A stretch of DNA of 5,178 nucleotides from Candidatus Avipropionibacterium avicola (GTDB lineage Bacteria > Actinomycetota > Actinomycetes > Propionibacteriales > Propionibacteriaceae), in assembly GCA_018715445.1 (NCBI GenBank), contig DVLP01000325.1, positions 1 through 5,178 of the forward strand, read 5' to 3'. Positions 1 to 5,178 of this stretch are shown piece after piece. Numbering within the stretch: position 1 is the stretch's first letter; each line of letters opens with the position of its first letter. The notes below the pieces were generated by a model. The model saw nothing but the letters and a program-made list of their open reading frames with translations, ran no database searches and had not been told where the DNA came from. Both the position numbers and the translations under genes were made by a program.

Positions 1-416
1 ACCTGACCGTCGTCGTCGAGGAAGACCGCGCCGATCCCGGCCGCCGCGCGCCCCTGGACCATTGCGGTCACGGTGTAGTGGCCCGTGCCGTCCTTGATCT
101 GCTGCGGATCGCTGAGCACCCCGGGCTCGTCGCAGGCACTGCCGGCACGCAGCTGCAGGCTGCGTCCCCCCTCGCTGCTCCATCGGGTGGTGGTGCCCAA
201 GGCGCAGTCACCGGTGGCGCTCCAGCCCGTGGTGCCGTCCTCGAAACCGTGGTTGGTCAGTTCGACGTCACCGCTCACGCGCTCCACCGCCTGGGCGGGA
301 GTGGAGGCGCTCAGACCGGTCACCGCCATGGCCGTGGCGACCAGGAAGGGCAGGAGCCGCTTGCGGCGGGGTGGACGGGGTCGAGTACCGCGGTCGTCGC
401 GGGCCAGTTGCGTCAT
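1..416 (-). CDS. Secreted protein with CBM4/9-like carbohydrate-binding domain (3' part missing)
   Basis: The visible part is 138 complete codons, open to the left edge. It starts at the ATG at 416, which has an AGGAGGT Shine-Dalgarno at 421-427. Residues 1-43 look like a Sec signal peptide: a long Arg/Pro-rich n-region (RPPRRKR around 14-20), a hydrophobic core LLPFLVATAMAVTGL (21-35) and an AQA cleavage site at 41-43. From about residue 50 the sequence reads ELTNHGFEDGTTGWSATGD, then a Ser/Gly-rich SSEGGRSLQLR stretch, then GHYTVTAMVQG. This order (N-G-FE-x-G-x-x-GW, GxxSLxL, YTxxAxVxG) is typical of the CBM4/9 beta-sandwich that opens many secreted glycoside hydrolases and other multidomain surface proteins. 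C71 and C95 could form a disulfide. The catalytic or other C-terminal part lies outside the window, so the enzyme activity, if any, is unknown. I am sure it is exported, fairly sure of the CBM-like fold, and do not know the overall function. Confidence 0.82.
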   Translation of the reverse strand, partial: MTQLARDDRGTRPRPPRRKRLLPFLVATAMAVTGLSASTPAQAVERVSGDVELTNHGFEDGTTGWSATGDCALGTTTRWSSEGGRSLQLRAGSACDEPGVLSDPQQIKDGTGHYTVTAMVQGRAAAGIGAVFLDDDGQ

Positions 417-417
417 G

Positions 418-437
418 GCAACCTCCTGTGGGGTTGC
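418..437 (-). promoter_or_regulatory. Shine-Dalgarno and overlapping hairpin of the left-edge secreted gene
   Basis: The transcript reads GCAACC (437-432), an 8-base loop, then GGTTGC (423-418), followed by one base and the ATG at 416. The Shine-Dalgarno AGGAGGT (427-421) lies half in the loop and half in the 3' arm of this perfect 6-bp stem. The Shine-Dalgarno itself is strong and decides the start. The hairpin could partly mask it in longer transcripts; that role is inference. Confidence 0.5.
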
Positions 438-440
438 TTG

Positions 441-470
441 ACGTTAGCAATACGACTTCTCCGCAATCAA
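441..470 (-). promoter_or_regulatory. Weak promoter candidate for the left-edge secreted gene
   Basis: On the minus strand a TTGATT hexamer (470-465) is followed, after 18 bases, by TAACGT (446-441), which fits the actinobacterial TANNNT -10 pattern. Transcription would begin near 434, giving a leader of about 18 bases with the Shine-Dalgarno inside it. This stretch is visibly more AT-rich than its surroundings. The match is loose and could be chance. Confidence 0.3.
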
Positions 471-477
471 GACTCTG

Positions 478-505
478 GCCGTCCTAATTCCGTCAGTCGG
501 ACGGC
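478..505 (-). terminator. Inverted repeat after the discoidin-protein gene, possible terminator
   Basis: Five bases after the stop codon, the minus strand carries GCCGTCC (505-499), a 14-base loop, and GGACGGC (484-478): a perfect 7-bp stem. An alternative smaller stem, CCGTC/GACGG, uses part of the loop. No T-run follows, so it is not a canonical intrinsic terminator, but high-GC actinobacteria often lack T-runs. It may end the phoD-discoidin transcript or stabilise its 3' end. Confidence 0.4.
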
Positions 506-509
506 TCCA

Positions 510-1337
510 TCAGGCGTAGGCCTCGAACTCGAGGATGCGTGAGTAGTGTCCGTTCGCTCCGATGCACAGCACGCGCATCGCACTGGTGGTCACCGGATCG
601 AACTCACTGGTCACCGAGCCCTCGACGTTGTCGCGGACGCTGGCCACGGTGCGCCAGTCGTCACCGTCACGGACCTGGATGTCCCAGTCACGCATGCCCT
701 GGGTGGCGGCCGGCAGTGCCTCGGAGTCGACCGTGGTCAGCACGACCCGGCTCACCGTGACCGGCTCGTCCCACTCGACGGTCCACCAGTCAGGGAAGAC
801 ATTGTTGGTGTTGTCGCTCCACCCCACGCCGAACGACCACTGGTCGGAGTCGGTGTTGCCGTCGATCGCGCCACAGGGCGGTCGGCCGTTGTACGAGGTG
901 GAACCCGCCGGCACCCCGAGCCGGGCCAGGTTGTCGCCGATGGTGCTGTCGTCCACGGTCACCATGACCTCGGTCCGGCTCTCGCCGACGCTGATGGCGA
1001 CCGGGTAGTCACCGGGCTCCTCGGGCGGGGTGATCTTGACCTGCTCGACGAAGGTGTAACCCGGCGGCAGGTAGGTGGAGACGATGTCGGCGCTCAGCTC
1101 CAGGCCCTCGGCCGCCTCCACCAGCGCATCGGCGAAGACCGCCTTGGATCCCTCGTTGGTCAAGCGGACAAGGAAACTTCCGTTGCCACACGGCACCGGC
1201 GTCACCGCGACGGCGTCGACATCGGTGGTGACGACCACGTCGGACGTGGGTGCGGCCTGCGTGCTCATGGTCGGGCCCAGCAACAGGGCGCCGGCCAGCA
1301 CCAGCACAGTGGTCAGGCGACGTAGCGTGCGCATCAT
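510..1337 (-). CDS. Secreted discoidin (F5/8 type C) domain protein, coupled to phoD
   Basis: This 275-aa protein starts MMRTLRRLTTVLVLAGALLLG and has a Sec-type signal peptide with likely cleavage after TQA (26-28). No lipobox cysteine or C-terminal anchor is visible, so it is probably released or held by binding. Residues about 32-130 look like an Ig-like beta-sandwich (alternating hydrophobic strands, YTFVEQVKITPPEEPGDYPV). Residues about 132-275 match the discoidin/F5/8C galactose-binding-like fold: NLARLG at the front, AIDGNTDSDQW (158-168), FPDWWTVEWDEPVTVSRVVL (181-200), RDWDIQVRDGDDWRTVASVRDN (216-237), and ending in YSRILEFEAYA. The domain reaches the very C-terminus and no catalytic domain is visible. 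Its first ATG overlaps the phoD stop (ATGA); a second ATG directly follows and is better spaced from GGAGG at 1346-1342. The fold is well supported. The ligand (cell-wall glycan, teichoic acid, phospholipid or host sugar) is unknown, and a role as accessory protein for PhoD is inferred from coupling alone. Confidence 0.86.
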   Translation of the reverse strand: MMRTLRRLTTVLVLAGALLLGPTMSTQAAPTSDVVVTTDVDAVAVTPVPCGNGSFLVRLTNEGSKAVFADALVEAAEGLELSADIVSTYLPPGYTFVEQVKITPPEEPGDYPVAISVGESRTEVMVTVDDSTIGDNLARLGVPAGSTSYNGRPPCGAIDGNTDSDQWSFGVGWSDNTNNVFPDWWTVEWDEPVTVSRVVLTTVDSEALPAATQGMRDWDIQVRDGDDWRTVASVRDNVEGSVTSEFDPVTTSAMRVLCIGANGHYSRILEFEAYA

Positions 1338-2953
1338 GCGTCCTCCAGTCCGGGCCGCCCGGCTTCGACGACGAAGGATCGACTGGTGTCGACCGGGGCC
1401 CCCTTGCGTTGTACGTAACGGACCTCTCGATAGTCGATCTCGAGGCGATCCGGGGTGAGGCGTCCGCGGGCATAGCCACGTTGCAGGCTTCCCCAGGCCA
1501 GATGCGGGTTGCTGCGCAGGCGATCCTCGAGTCCGGCATTCGAATCGGTGCCGTCGCCACCACTGGTCATCGAGGTGACGGCGAACTCGGATCCCACCCG
1601 AGGCGATTCGAGGTCGTCGAAGTCGGCGAGCATGCTGAGGGCGTAGTTGCGGTGGATGTCACCGGTCAGCACCACGAAGTTGTCGACCTCGTGCTGGGTC
1701 ACCGTGTCCATCACGCGCTGCTGCGAGGCCTGGTAGGCGTCCCAGCCACCGTTGGAGAAGGCGCGCTCCTCCCCCGGATCGGTGTCGAGCAAGGACATCA
1801 ACACGCCCTGGGCCGCAACATTCCACTGGGTGGGCGAGGAGCGCAGGCCGTCGAGGAACCAGGCCTCCTGCTGGCGCCCGAGCATGCTGCGGGTCGGGTC
1901 ACGACGCTCGGGGCTGTCGACGATGCTGCTGCCGGACAACGGCTCGGTGCGGAACTGGCGCACGTCCAGCATCGAGAACCGCGCCAACTGGCCGAAGTCG
2001 AAGCGCCGGTACAGCCGCGCATCCGGGCCCTTGGGCATCTGCCGGCGTCGCAGCGGCATGTGCTCCCAGTAGGCCCGATAGGCATTCGCCCGCTGGACCA
2101 TCTCGTCGACGTGGTCGGCATCGTCGGGGAAGCCCCAGACATCGTTCTCGACCTCATGGTCGTCCCAGGTCACGATCCACGGTGCGTTCTGGTGGGCGCG
2201 CTGCAGCTCGGGCTCCAGACGGTACGCCGCGTACTGCAGTCGGTAACGGCTGAGCGAGCCGGTCGAGGTGCTCAGCACCGAGGGCATCTCGGGCGCGTTC
2301 TCGCGCAGGCTCTGCTCGGCGACCAGCGGGTACTCGTAGATGTAGTCGCCCAGGAAGAAGATCAGGTCGACGTCCTCATCGGCCAGGTGATCGGCCGACG
2401 TGAACCAGCCCGCGCCGAAGGAGTTGCAGGAGGCGAAGGCGAACTTCAGCTCTGACAGGTCGGCGCCTGGGGCGGGGGCGGTCCGGGTCCGTCCGGTCGG
2501 GCTCAGGTGCCCACCGGTGGCGAACCGATAGTGGTAGACGGTGTCGGGCTCCAGCCCGGTGGCGTCGACGTGGACGGAGAAGGAGTACTCGGGATGGGCC
2601 AGCTCGGTCCCCTGCCGTACGACGGTGGAGAAGTTCTCGTCGGTCGAGACCTGCCACTTCACCTCGACGGCCCGGTCCGGGGACAGCCCTCCGTAGGCCT
2701 CGAAGGGCCGCGGAGCCAGTCTGGTCCACAGCACGACGCCGTTCGGGAGTGGATCGCCCGATGCCACCCCCAGGGTGAACGGGTCCTCATCGGCCGGCAC
2801 CGCACTCACCCTGGCCGAGGCCCGGGTGGGGTGGTTGACCATGAAGGCCAAGGCTGCTGCACTGCCTCCGGCGCCAAGGATCAGCTTGCGGCGATCCAGG
2901 GTCCGGAGCCCGGCGAGCTCGAATGTCGCGTCCTCTTCATCGTGGTTCGGCAC
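1334..2953 (-). CDS. phoD: PhoD-family alkaline phosphatase / phosphodiesterase, Tat-exported
   Basis: With the GTG start at 2953 the protein has 539 aa, the family's usual size. PhoD enzymes hydrolyse phosphomono- and diesters outside the membrane with Ca and Fe ions; relatives include Bacillus PhoD (teichoic acid turnover) and the Streptomyces chromofuscus phospholipase D. The N-terminus carries LDRRKLILGAGG (R21, R22), a Tat signal with probable cleavage after ASA near residue 47. The PhoD N-terminal domain follows, with TLGVASGDPLPNGVVLWTRL (60-79). The metallophosphatase core shows ASCNSF (C176, expected iron ligand), FFLGDYIYEY (D203, Y206), WDDHEVEN (263-270, N270), LDVRQFR (329-335) and LTGDIHRN (D432, H434). 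All expected metal-site motifs are present, so it should be active. An in-frame ATG at 3004 would give 556 aa, but it has no Shine-Dalgarno and overlaps the candidate promoter; ATG 2983 is another option. It lies 70 bases after hisS and overlaps the next gene by four bases. The family is certain; the natural substrate is not visible from sequence. Confidence 0.92.
   Translation of the reverse strand: MPNHDEEDATFELAGLRTLDRRKLILGAGGSAAALAFMVNHPTRASARVSAVPADEDPFTLGVASGDPLPNGVVLWTRLAPRPFEAYGGLSPDRAVEVKWQVSTDENFSTVVRQGTELAHPEYSFSVHVDATGLEPDTVYHYRFATGGHLSPTGRTRTAPAPGADLSELKFAFASCNSFGAGWFTSADHLADEDVDLIFFLGDYIYEYPLVAEQSLRENAPEMPSVLSTSTGSLSRYRLQYAAYRLEPELQRAHQNAPWIVTWDDHEVENDVWGFPDDADHVDEMVQRANAYRAYWEHMPLRRRQMPKGPDARLYRRFDFGQLARFSMLDVRQFRTEPLSGSSIVDSPERRDPTRSMLGRQQEAWFLDGLRSSPTQWNVAAQGVLMSLLDTDPGEERAFSNGGWDAYQASQQRVMDTVTQHEVDNFVVLTGDIHRNYALSMLADFDDLESPRVGSEFAVTSMTSGGDGTDSNAGLEDRLRSNPHLAWGSLQRGYARGRLTPDRLEIDYREVRYVQRKGAPVDTSRSFVVEAGRPGLEDA
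1342..1346 (-). promoter_or_regulatory. Ribosome binding site inside the 3' end of phoD
   Basis: GGAGG lies in the last codons of phoD, 4 bases before the ATG at 1337 and 7 bases before the in-frame ATG at 1334. The second ATG has the more usual spacing, so either may be used; the proteins differ by one residue. Together with the ATGA overlap this is the normal layout for translational coupling. Confidence 0.65.
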
Positions 2954-2960
2954 AGCCCTG

Positions 2961-2989
2961 ACGCTAGCGTGCACAATACGCATGCACAA
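2961..2989 (-). promoter_or_regulatory. Candidate phoD promoter, possibly giving a leaderless transcript
   Basis: On the minus strand TTGTGC (2989-2984) and TAGCGT (2966-2961) are separated by 17 bases. A start about 7-8 bases past the -10 would fall at or beside the GTG at 2953, which fits leaderless translation, common in actinobacteria. An alternative -10, TATTGT (2978-2973), would leave a leader of about a dozen bases with a weak AGGG. Both readings place the true phoD start downstream of the ATG at 3004. Hexamer matches are modest. Confidence 0.35.
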
Positions 2990-3010
2990 GGCCCACATGT
3001 GCATTGCGCA
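2970..3010 (+). repeat. Cluster of TGCACA half-sites between hisS and phoD
   Basis: TGCACA occurs at 2970-2975 and 2983-2988 (direct, 13 bases apart) and inverted as TGTGCA at 2998-3003; a related TGCGCA follows at 3005-3010. The second and third copies form a 7-bp perfect inverted repeat, ATGCACA/TGTGCAT, with 9 bases between. The cluster covers the candidate -35 and spacer of phoD, so it could be an operator. It does not resemble the GTTCACC-type direct repeats of the Streptomyces PhoP box. As RNA the inverted repeat could also be a hairpin after hisS. Confidence 0.45.
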
Positions 3011-3023
3011 TGAACTTCTGGTG

Positions 3024-4349
3024 TCAGGTGACGGGATGCACCCGAGGCCGCAGATCCTCCTGCGGTGGCAGCCATGTCTGCGGATCCGTGGCGACCTGGT
3101 CGCCGCTGCGGATGTCCTTCACCTGGTCACCGTCCTCCCGGCTGAACCAGACGTACGGGATCCCCCGCCGGTCGGCATGGCGGATCTGCTTGCCGAACTT
3201 GTCCGCCGTCGGGGCCACCTCGGTGGCGATCCCCCGGGCGCGAAGCTGACCGGCCACGGCGACCGCCTCGGCCCGGGTGTCCTCGGAGTCGACGGCCACC
3301 AGCACACAGGTCGGGACCGATCGGGTGGCGGTGATCGCACCGTCACCGATCAGCGGCACGAGCATCCGTGACACCCCGAACGAGAAGCCCACCCCCGGGT
3401 AGGTCTTCCTGCCGTCACTGGCCAGTTGGTCGTAGCGGCCACCCGAGGCGACCGATCCGAGCTTCTCGTAGCCGGCCAGCTCGGTCTCCATCACGGTGCC
3501 GGTGTAGTAGTCCAGGCCACGGGCGATCGAGAGGTCAGCGTGCACCACCCCGGTCGCGGCCGTGGTCCGTAGGACCGTGGCGAGTTGCTCCAGACCTTCG
3601 TCCAGCAAGGGATCGCTGACGCCCAGCGCAGTCACCCGCTCGACGAACGACTCATCAGTGGTGGAGATCGTGGCCAGGTCGAGACAGGCCTGGGCGGCGG
3701 CCCGGTCCATCCCGCACTCGTCGGTCAGCAGGGTCGCGACCCGGTCGGGGCCGATCTTGGCGAGCTTGTCGATCCGTTGCAGCACCGCACCGGTGTCGGT
3801 GACGCCGAGGCCACGGTAGAAGCCCTCGGCCAGCTTGCGATTGTTGACCCGCAGCCGTGCCGGCGGCAGGCCGAGATCAGCCTGCAGCCGGGCAAAGCCC
3901 TCGGCGGCCACCGCGACGATCTCGGCGTCGTGGTGCTCGGCGAGCTGATCCTGCCCGACGATGTCGACATCGGCCTGGGTGAACTCACGGAACCGCCCGT
4001 CCTGGGGCCGCTCACCACGCCAGACCTTCTGGATCTGGTAGCGGCGGAAGGGGAAGTTCAGGTGACCGGCGTGCTCCAGCACGTAACGGGCGAAGGGCAC
4101 GGTCAGGTCGTAGTGCAGCGCCCAGTCGGGATCGGCACCCTCGCCCTGGTACCGCGCGACGGCGTAGATCTCCTTGTCGATCTCCCCCTTGCCGGTCAGC
4201 ACCTCGAGCGGCTCGATCGCCCGGGTCTCGACCGAGGCGAAGCCGTGCAACTCGAAGACCGTGGTCAGCTCGGCGAGCAGACGCTGCTCCACGATCCTGC
4301 CCTCGGGCAGGAACTCGGGAAAACCGGACAACGAAGCGGGGCGGGCCAT
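3024..4349 (-). CDS. hisS: Histidyl-tRNA synthetase
   Basis: This 441-aa class II aminoacyl-tRNA synthetase charges tRNA-His with histidine using ATP, in the cytoplasm. The N-terminus, ARPASLSGFPEFLPEGRIVEQ, is characteristic of actinobacterial HisRS. It is followed by LHYDLTVPFARYV (78-90), class II motif 2 in KVWRGERPQDGRFREFTQAD (108-127), the HisRS signature RGLDYYTGT (277-285), the second signature ASGGRYDQL (301-309) and motif 3 in GVGFSFGVSRML (319-330). An alpha/beta anticodon-binding domain spans about 345-440, ending DIRSGDQVATDPQTWLPP. I chose the ATG at 4349 because homology begins there and GAGGAAG lies at 4365-4359, 9 bases upstream. Two earlier in-frame starts (4439, 4394) would add low-complexity residues encoded by the tandem repeats. 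It follows the metallo-hydrolase in the same direction, as in M. tuberculosis Rv2581c-Rv2580c. No T-box or leader peptide is visible. It is probably essential and shows no sign of damage. Confidence 0.97.
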   Translation of the reverse strand: MARPASLSGFPEFLPEGRIVEQRLLAELTTVFELHGFASVETRAIEPLEVLTGKGEIDKEIYAVARYQGEGADPDWALHYDLTVPFARYVLEHAGHLNFPFRRYQIQKVWRGERPQDGRFREFTQADVDIVGQDQLAEHHDAEIVAVAAEGFARLQADLGLPPARLRVNNRKLAEGFYRGLGVTDTGAVLQRIDKLAKIGPDRVATLLTDECGMDRAAAQACLDLATISTTDESFVERVTALGVSDPLLDEGLEQLATVLRTTAATGVVHADLSIARGLDYYTGTVMETELAGYEKLGSVASGGRYDQLASDGRKTYPGVGFSFGVSRMLVPLIGDGAITATRSVPTCVLVAVDSEDTRAEAVAVAGQLRARGIATEVAPTADKFGKQIRHADRRGIPYVWFSREDGDQVKDIRSGDQVATDPQTWLPPQEDLRPRVHPVT

Positions 4350-4392
4350 GGGTGGATGCTTCCTCACGGATCGACAGGACGACAACGTCCCC

Positions 4393-4398
4393 ATCGTA
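4393..4398 (-). promoter_or_regulatory. Possible hisS -10 element
   Basis: TACGAT on the minus strand fits the TANNNT -10 pattern and lies 43 bases upstream of the hisS ATG, giving a leader of roughly 37 bases that contains the GAGGAAG Shine-Dalgarno. No recognisable -35 is present; that position falls in the tandem repeats. Weak support only. Confidence 0.25.
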
Positions 4399-4485
4399 TC
4401 CAGCCCGTCGCTCCCCCGATCCCCGAGCCTGTTGCCCACGATCCCCGAGCCCGTCGCCCAACGATCCCCGAGCCCGTCGAGGGGC
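4395..4485 (+). repeat. Tandem 22-23 bp REP-like repeats upstream of hisS
   Basis: The core CGATCCCCGAGCC begins at 4417, 4439 and 4462, and a degenerate copy (CGTATCC then AGCCCGTCG) begins at 4395. Spacing is 22, 22 and 23 bases, so this is a true tandem array and not scattered similarity. Copies 0, 2 and 3 continue as CGTCG; copy 1 reads TGTTG at that place. Read on the minus strand the unit, CTCGACGGGCTCGGGGATCG, is a variant of the short TTCGACAGGCTCAGGGACCG-type element that I know as a common dispersed repeat in high-GC genomes; that comparison is from memory. The array fills most of the gap between the hydrolase gene and hisS. Confidence 0.75.
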
Positions 4486-4487
4486 TC
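4470..4487 (-). terminator. GC-rich hairpin after the metallo-hydrolase gene, possible terminator
   Basis: Nine bases after the hydrolase stop the minus strand has GAGCCC (4487-4482), a 6-base loop CTCGAC, and GGGCTC (4475-4470), a perfect 6-bp GC-rich stem. It is formed by the outermost copy of the tandem repeat plus the flanking bases. No T-run follows. It may attenuate read-through into hisS or protect the upstream message from 3' decay. Confidence 0.4.
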
Positions 4488-4496
4488 CTGTGTGGT

Positions 4497-5174
4497 TCAG
4501 CGCGGCAGGTAAGGATTGGAGGTGAGCTCGGCTCCCATGATGGTCCGTGGACCGTGGCCCGGGAGCAGCACGGTCTCGGCCGGAATCGTCGCGACCAGCC
4601 GCTCGAGGGTGTCGGCCATGGCCGACGGATCGGAGCCGGGCAGGTCGGTGCGTCCGATCGAACCGGCGAAGATCACGTCACCGCTGAAGGCGTACGGCGT
4701 GTGTCCATCGCCCAGCCATTGCAGGACGACCGACCCGGGGCTGTGACCGGGAGCATGGGTGACCGAGAACTCGATCCCTGCCAACTCCAGATCATCCCCC
4801 TGAAGATCGTCCCCGTACGTCTCGACCCGGCGCGGTTCGCTGAGGGTGTCGCTGCCGATCATCTCGAGCAGCAACGGACGCCACTCGGCCGGCAGGGCCT
4901 GCATCGGTTCGCTGAGCAGCACGCGGTCGGCCGGATGGATCCAGCAGGCGACGTCCCAGTCGGCGCAGACGGCGGCGGCCTCGGCGACGTGGTCGAGGTG
5001 ACCGTGCGTGGCGATCACCGCAGCCGGAGTGAGCCCCTGCTCCCGGCAGGTCGCGGTGATCCATTCCCGCGAGTCCTGGCCGGGGTCCACCACCACACAG
5101 GCCTCACCGGATCCGGTTGCGAGGACGTAACAGTTCGCCTGAAAGGCGCCGCTGGGTGAGCATGCGAGGAACAC
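4497..5174 (-). CDS. Glyoxalase II-like metallo-beta-lactamase-fold hydrolase
   Basis: The 225-aa reading frame has every ligand of the two-zinc glyoxalase II-type site: THGHLDH (H57, H59, D61, H62), APGHSPGS (H144), SGDVIFAGSIGRTD (D166) and LLPGHG (H207). The order and spacing are those of short actinobacterial hydroxyacylglutathione-hydrolase-like proteins. These lack the long C-terminal glutathione-binding helices of classical GloB, so the substrate may be another thioester (for example of mycothiol) or something unrelated. No signal peptide is seen; it should be cytoplasmic. In M. tuberculosis the relative Rv2581c also sits directly before hisS, with ppiB and relA beyond. The GTG at 5174 is the first start visible; family members usually begin two or three residues before the equivalent of FLACSPSGAFQANCYVL, so the true start may be this GTG or a codon just outside the window. 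Only four upstream bases are available, so no Shine-Dalgarno can be judged. Confidence 0.9.
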   Translation of the reverse strand: MFLACSPSGAFQANCYVLATGSGEACVVVDPGQDSREWITATCREQGLTPAAVIATHGHLDHVAEAAAVCADWDVACWIHPADRVLLSEPMQALPAEWRPLLLEMIGSDTLSEPRRVETYGDDLQGDDLELAGIEFSVTHAPGHSPGSVVLQWLGDGHTPYAFSGDVIFAGSIGRTDLPGSDPSAMADTLERLVATIPAETVLLPGHGPRTIMGAELTSNPYLPR

Positions 5175-5178
5175 GAGG

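Noticed and set aside
1009..1563. A 184-codon minus-strand frame spanning the phoD-discoidin junction
   Set aside because: It overlaps both genes out of frame, has Arg/Gly/Pro-rich shadow composition and no Shine-Dalgarno or domain.
1250..2455. A 401-codon open frame on the plus strand opposite phoD
   Set aside because: Antisense to the catalytic core of PhoD; its low-diversity composition (VVDLVLGHRVHH, LGRVLAQALLG) is a codon-bias shadow with no domain.
2961..3010. Classical PhoP (Pho) box upstream of phoD
   Set aside because: The expected 11-base-spaced GTTCACC direct repeats are absent; a lone GTTCA near 3013 is not enough.
4350..4439. N-terminal extension of HisRS from the ATG at 4439
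   Set aside because: The extra residues are encoded by the repeat array, do not resemble HisRS, and the ATG at 4349 has both the family N-terminus and a Shine-Dalgarno.
4395..4485. CRISPR-like repeat spacing upstream of hisS
   Set aside because: Units are directly adjacent with only about 9-10 variable bases, which are themselves similar between copies, so there are no true spacers; there are only three good copies and no cas genes in view.
4350..4496. T-box or histidine attenuator before hisS
   Set aside because: No T-box consensus, no His-codon leader peptide and no competing terminator/antiterminator arrangement is visible; the region is explained by the tandem repeats.
3585..5159. A 524-codon open frame on the plus strand, opposite hisS, the repeats and the hydrolase gene
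   Set aside because: It is antisense to two clearly real genes with intact family motifs. Its translation is rich in Gly, Val, Arg, Gln and Leu with no recognisable domain, as expected for a high-GC antisense frame.

Overview
The window looks like chromosome from a high-GC actinobacterium. Base composition is strongly GC-rich, third codon positions favour G/C, and GTG starts appear likely. The HisRS closely resembles the Streptomyces/Nocardioides/Propionibacterium type, and the metallo-hydrolase-hisS gene order is the one known from Mycobacterium tuberculosis (Rv2581c-Rv2580c). The exact genus cannot be read from the sequence; a propionibacterial or nocardioidal relative is my inference.

All five genes lie on the minus strand, so transcription runs from the right edge to the left. 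From right to left: (1) a glyoxalase II-like zinc metallo-beta-lactamase-fold hydrolase (4497-5174), whose start may lie just beyond the edge; (2) a 147-base gap with four tandem 22-23 bp repeats, a GC hairpin just after the hydrolase stop, and a weak -10-like element; (3) hisS, histidyl-tRNA synthetase (3024-4349); (4) a 70-base gap with clustered TGCACA half-sites and a candidate promoter; (5) a Tat-exported PhoD-family phosphatase/phosphodiesterase (1334-2953); (6) a secreted discoidin-domain (F5/8 type C) protein (510-1337), whose start codon overlaps the phoD stop by four bases; (7) a 93-base gap with an inverted repeat, a weak promoter candidate and a Shine-Dalgarno hairpin; (8) the 5' part of a third secreted gene (1-416) with a CBM4/9-like fold, running off the left edge.

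Functionally the window has two halves. The right half is conserved housekeeping (translation, thioester or lactoylglutathione-type hydrolysis). The left half makes extracellular proteins. PhoD and the discoidin protein are probably translationally coupled, so the small protein may be a glycan- or surface-binding partner of the phosphatase. The left-edge gene is a further extracellular, probably carbohydrate-binding protein with its own strong ribosome binding site.

I see no RNA genes, transposases, CRISPR array, phage genes or defence system, and no clear evidence of an undescribed system. The points most worth a second look are the coupled phoD-discoidin pair, the TGCACA half-site cluster that also bears on the phoD start, the hairpin over the ribosome binding site of the left-edge gene, and the tandem REP-like repeats upstream of hisS.
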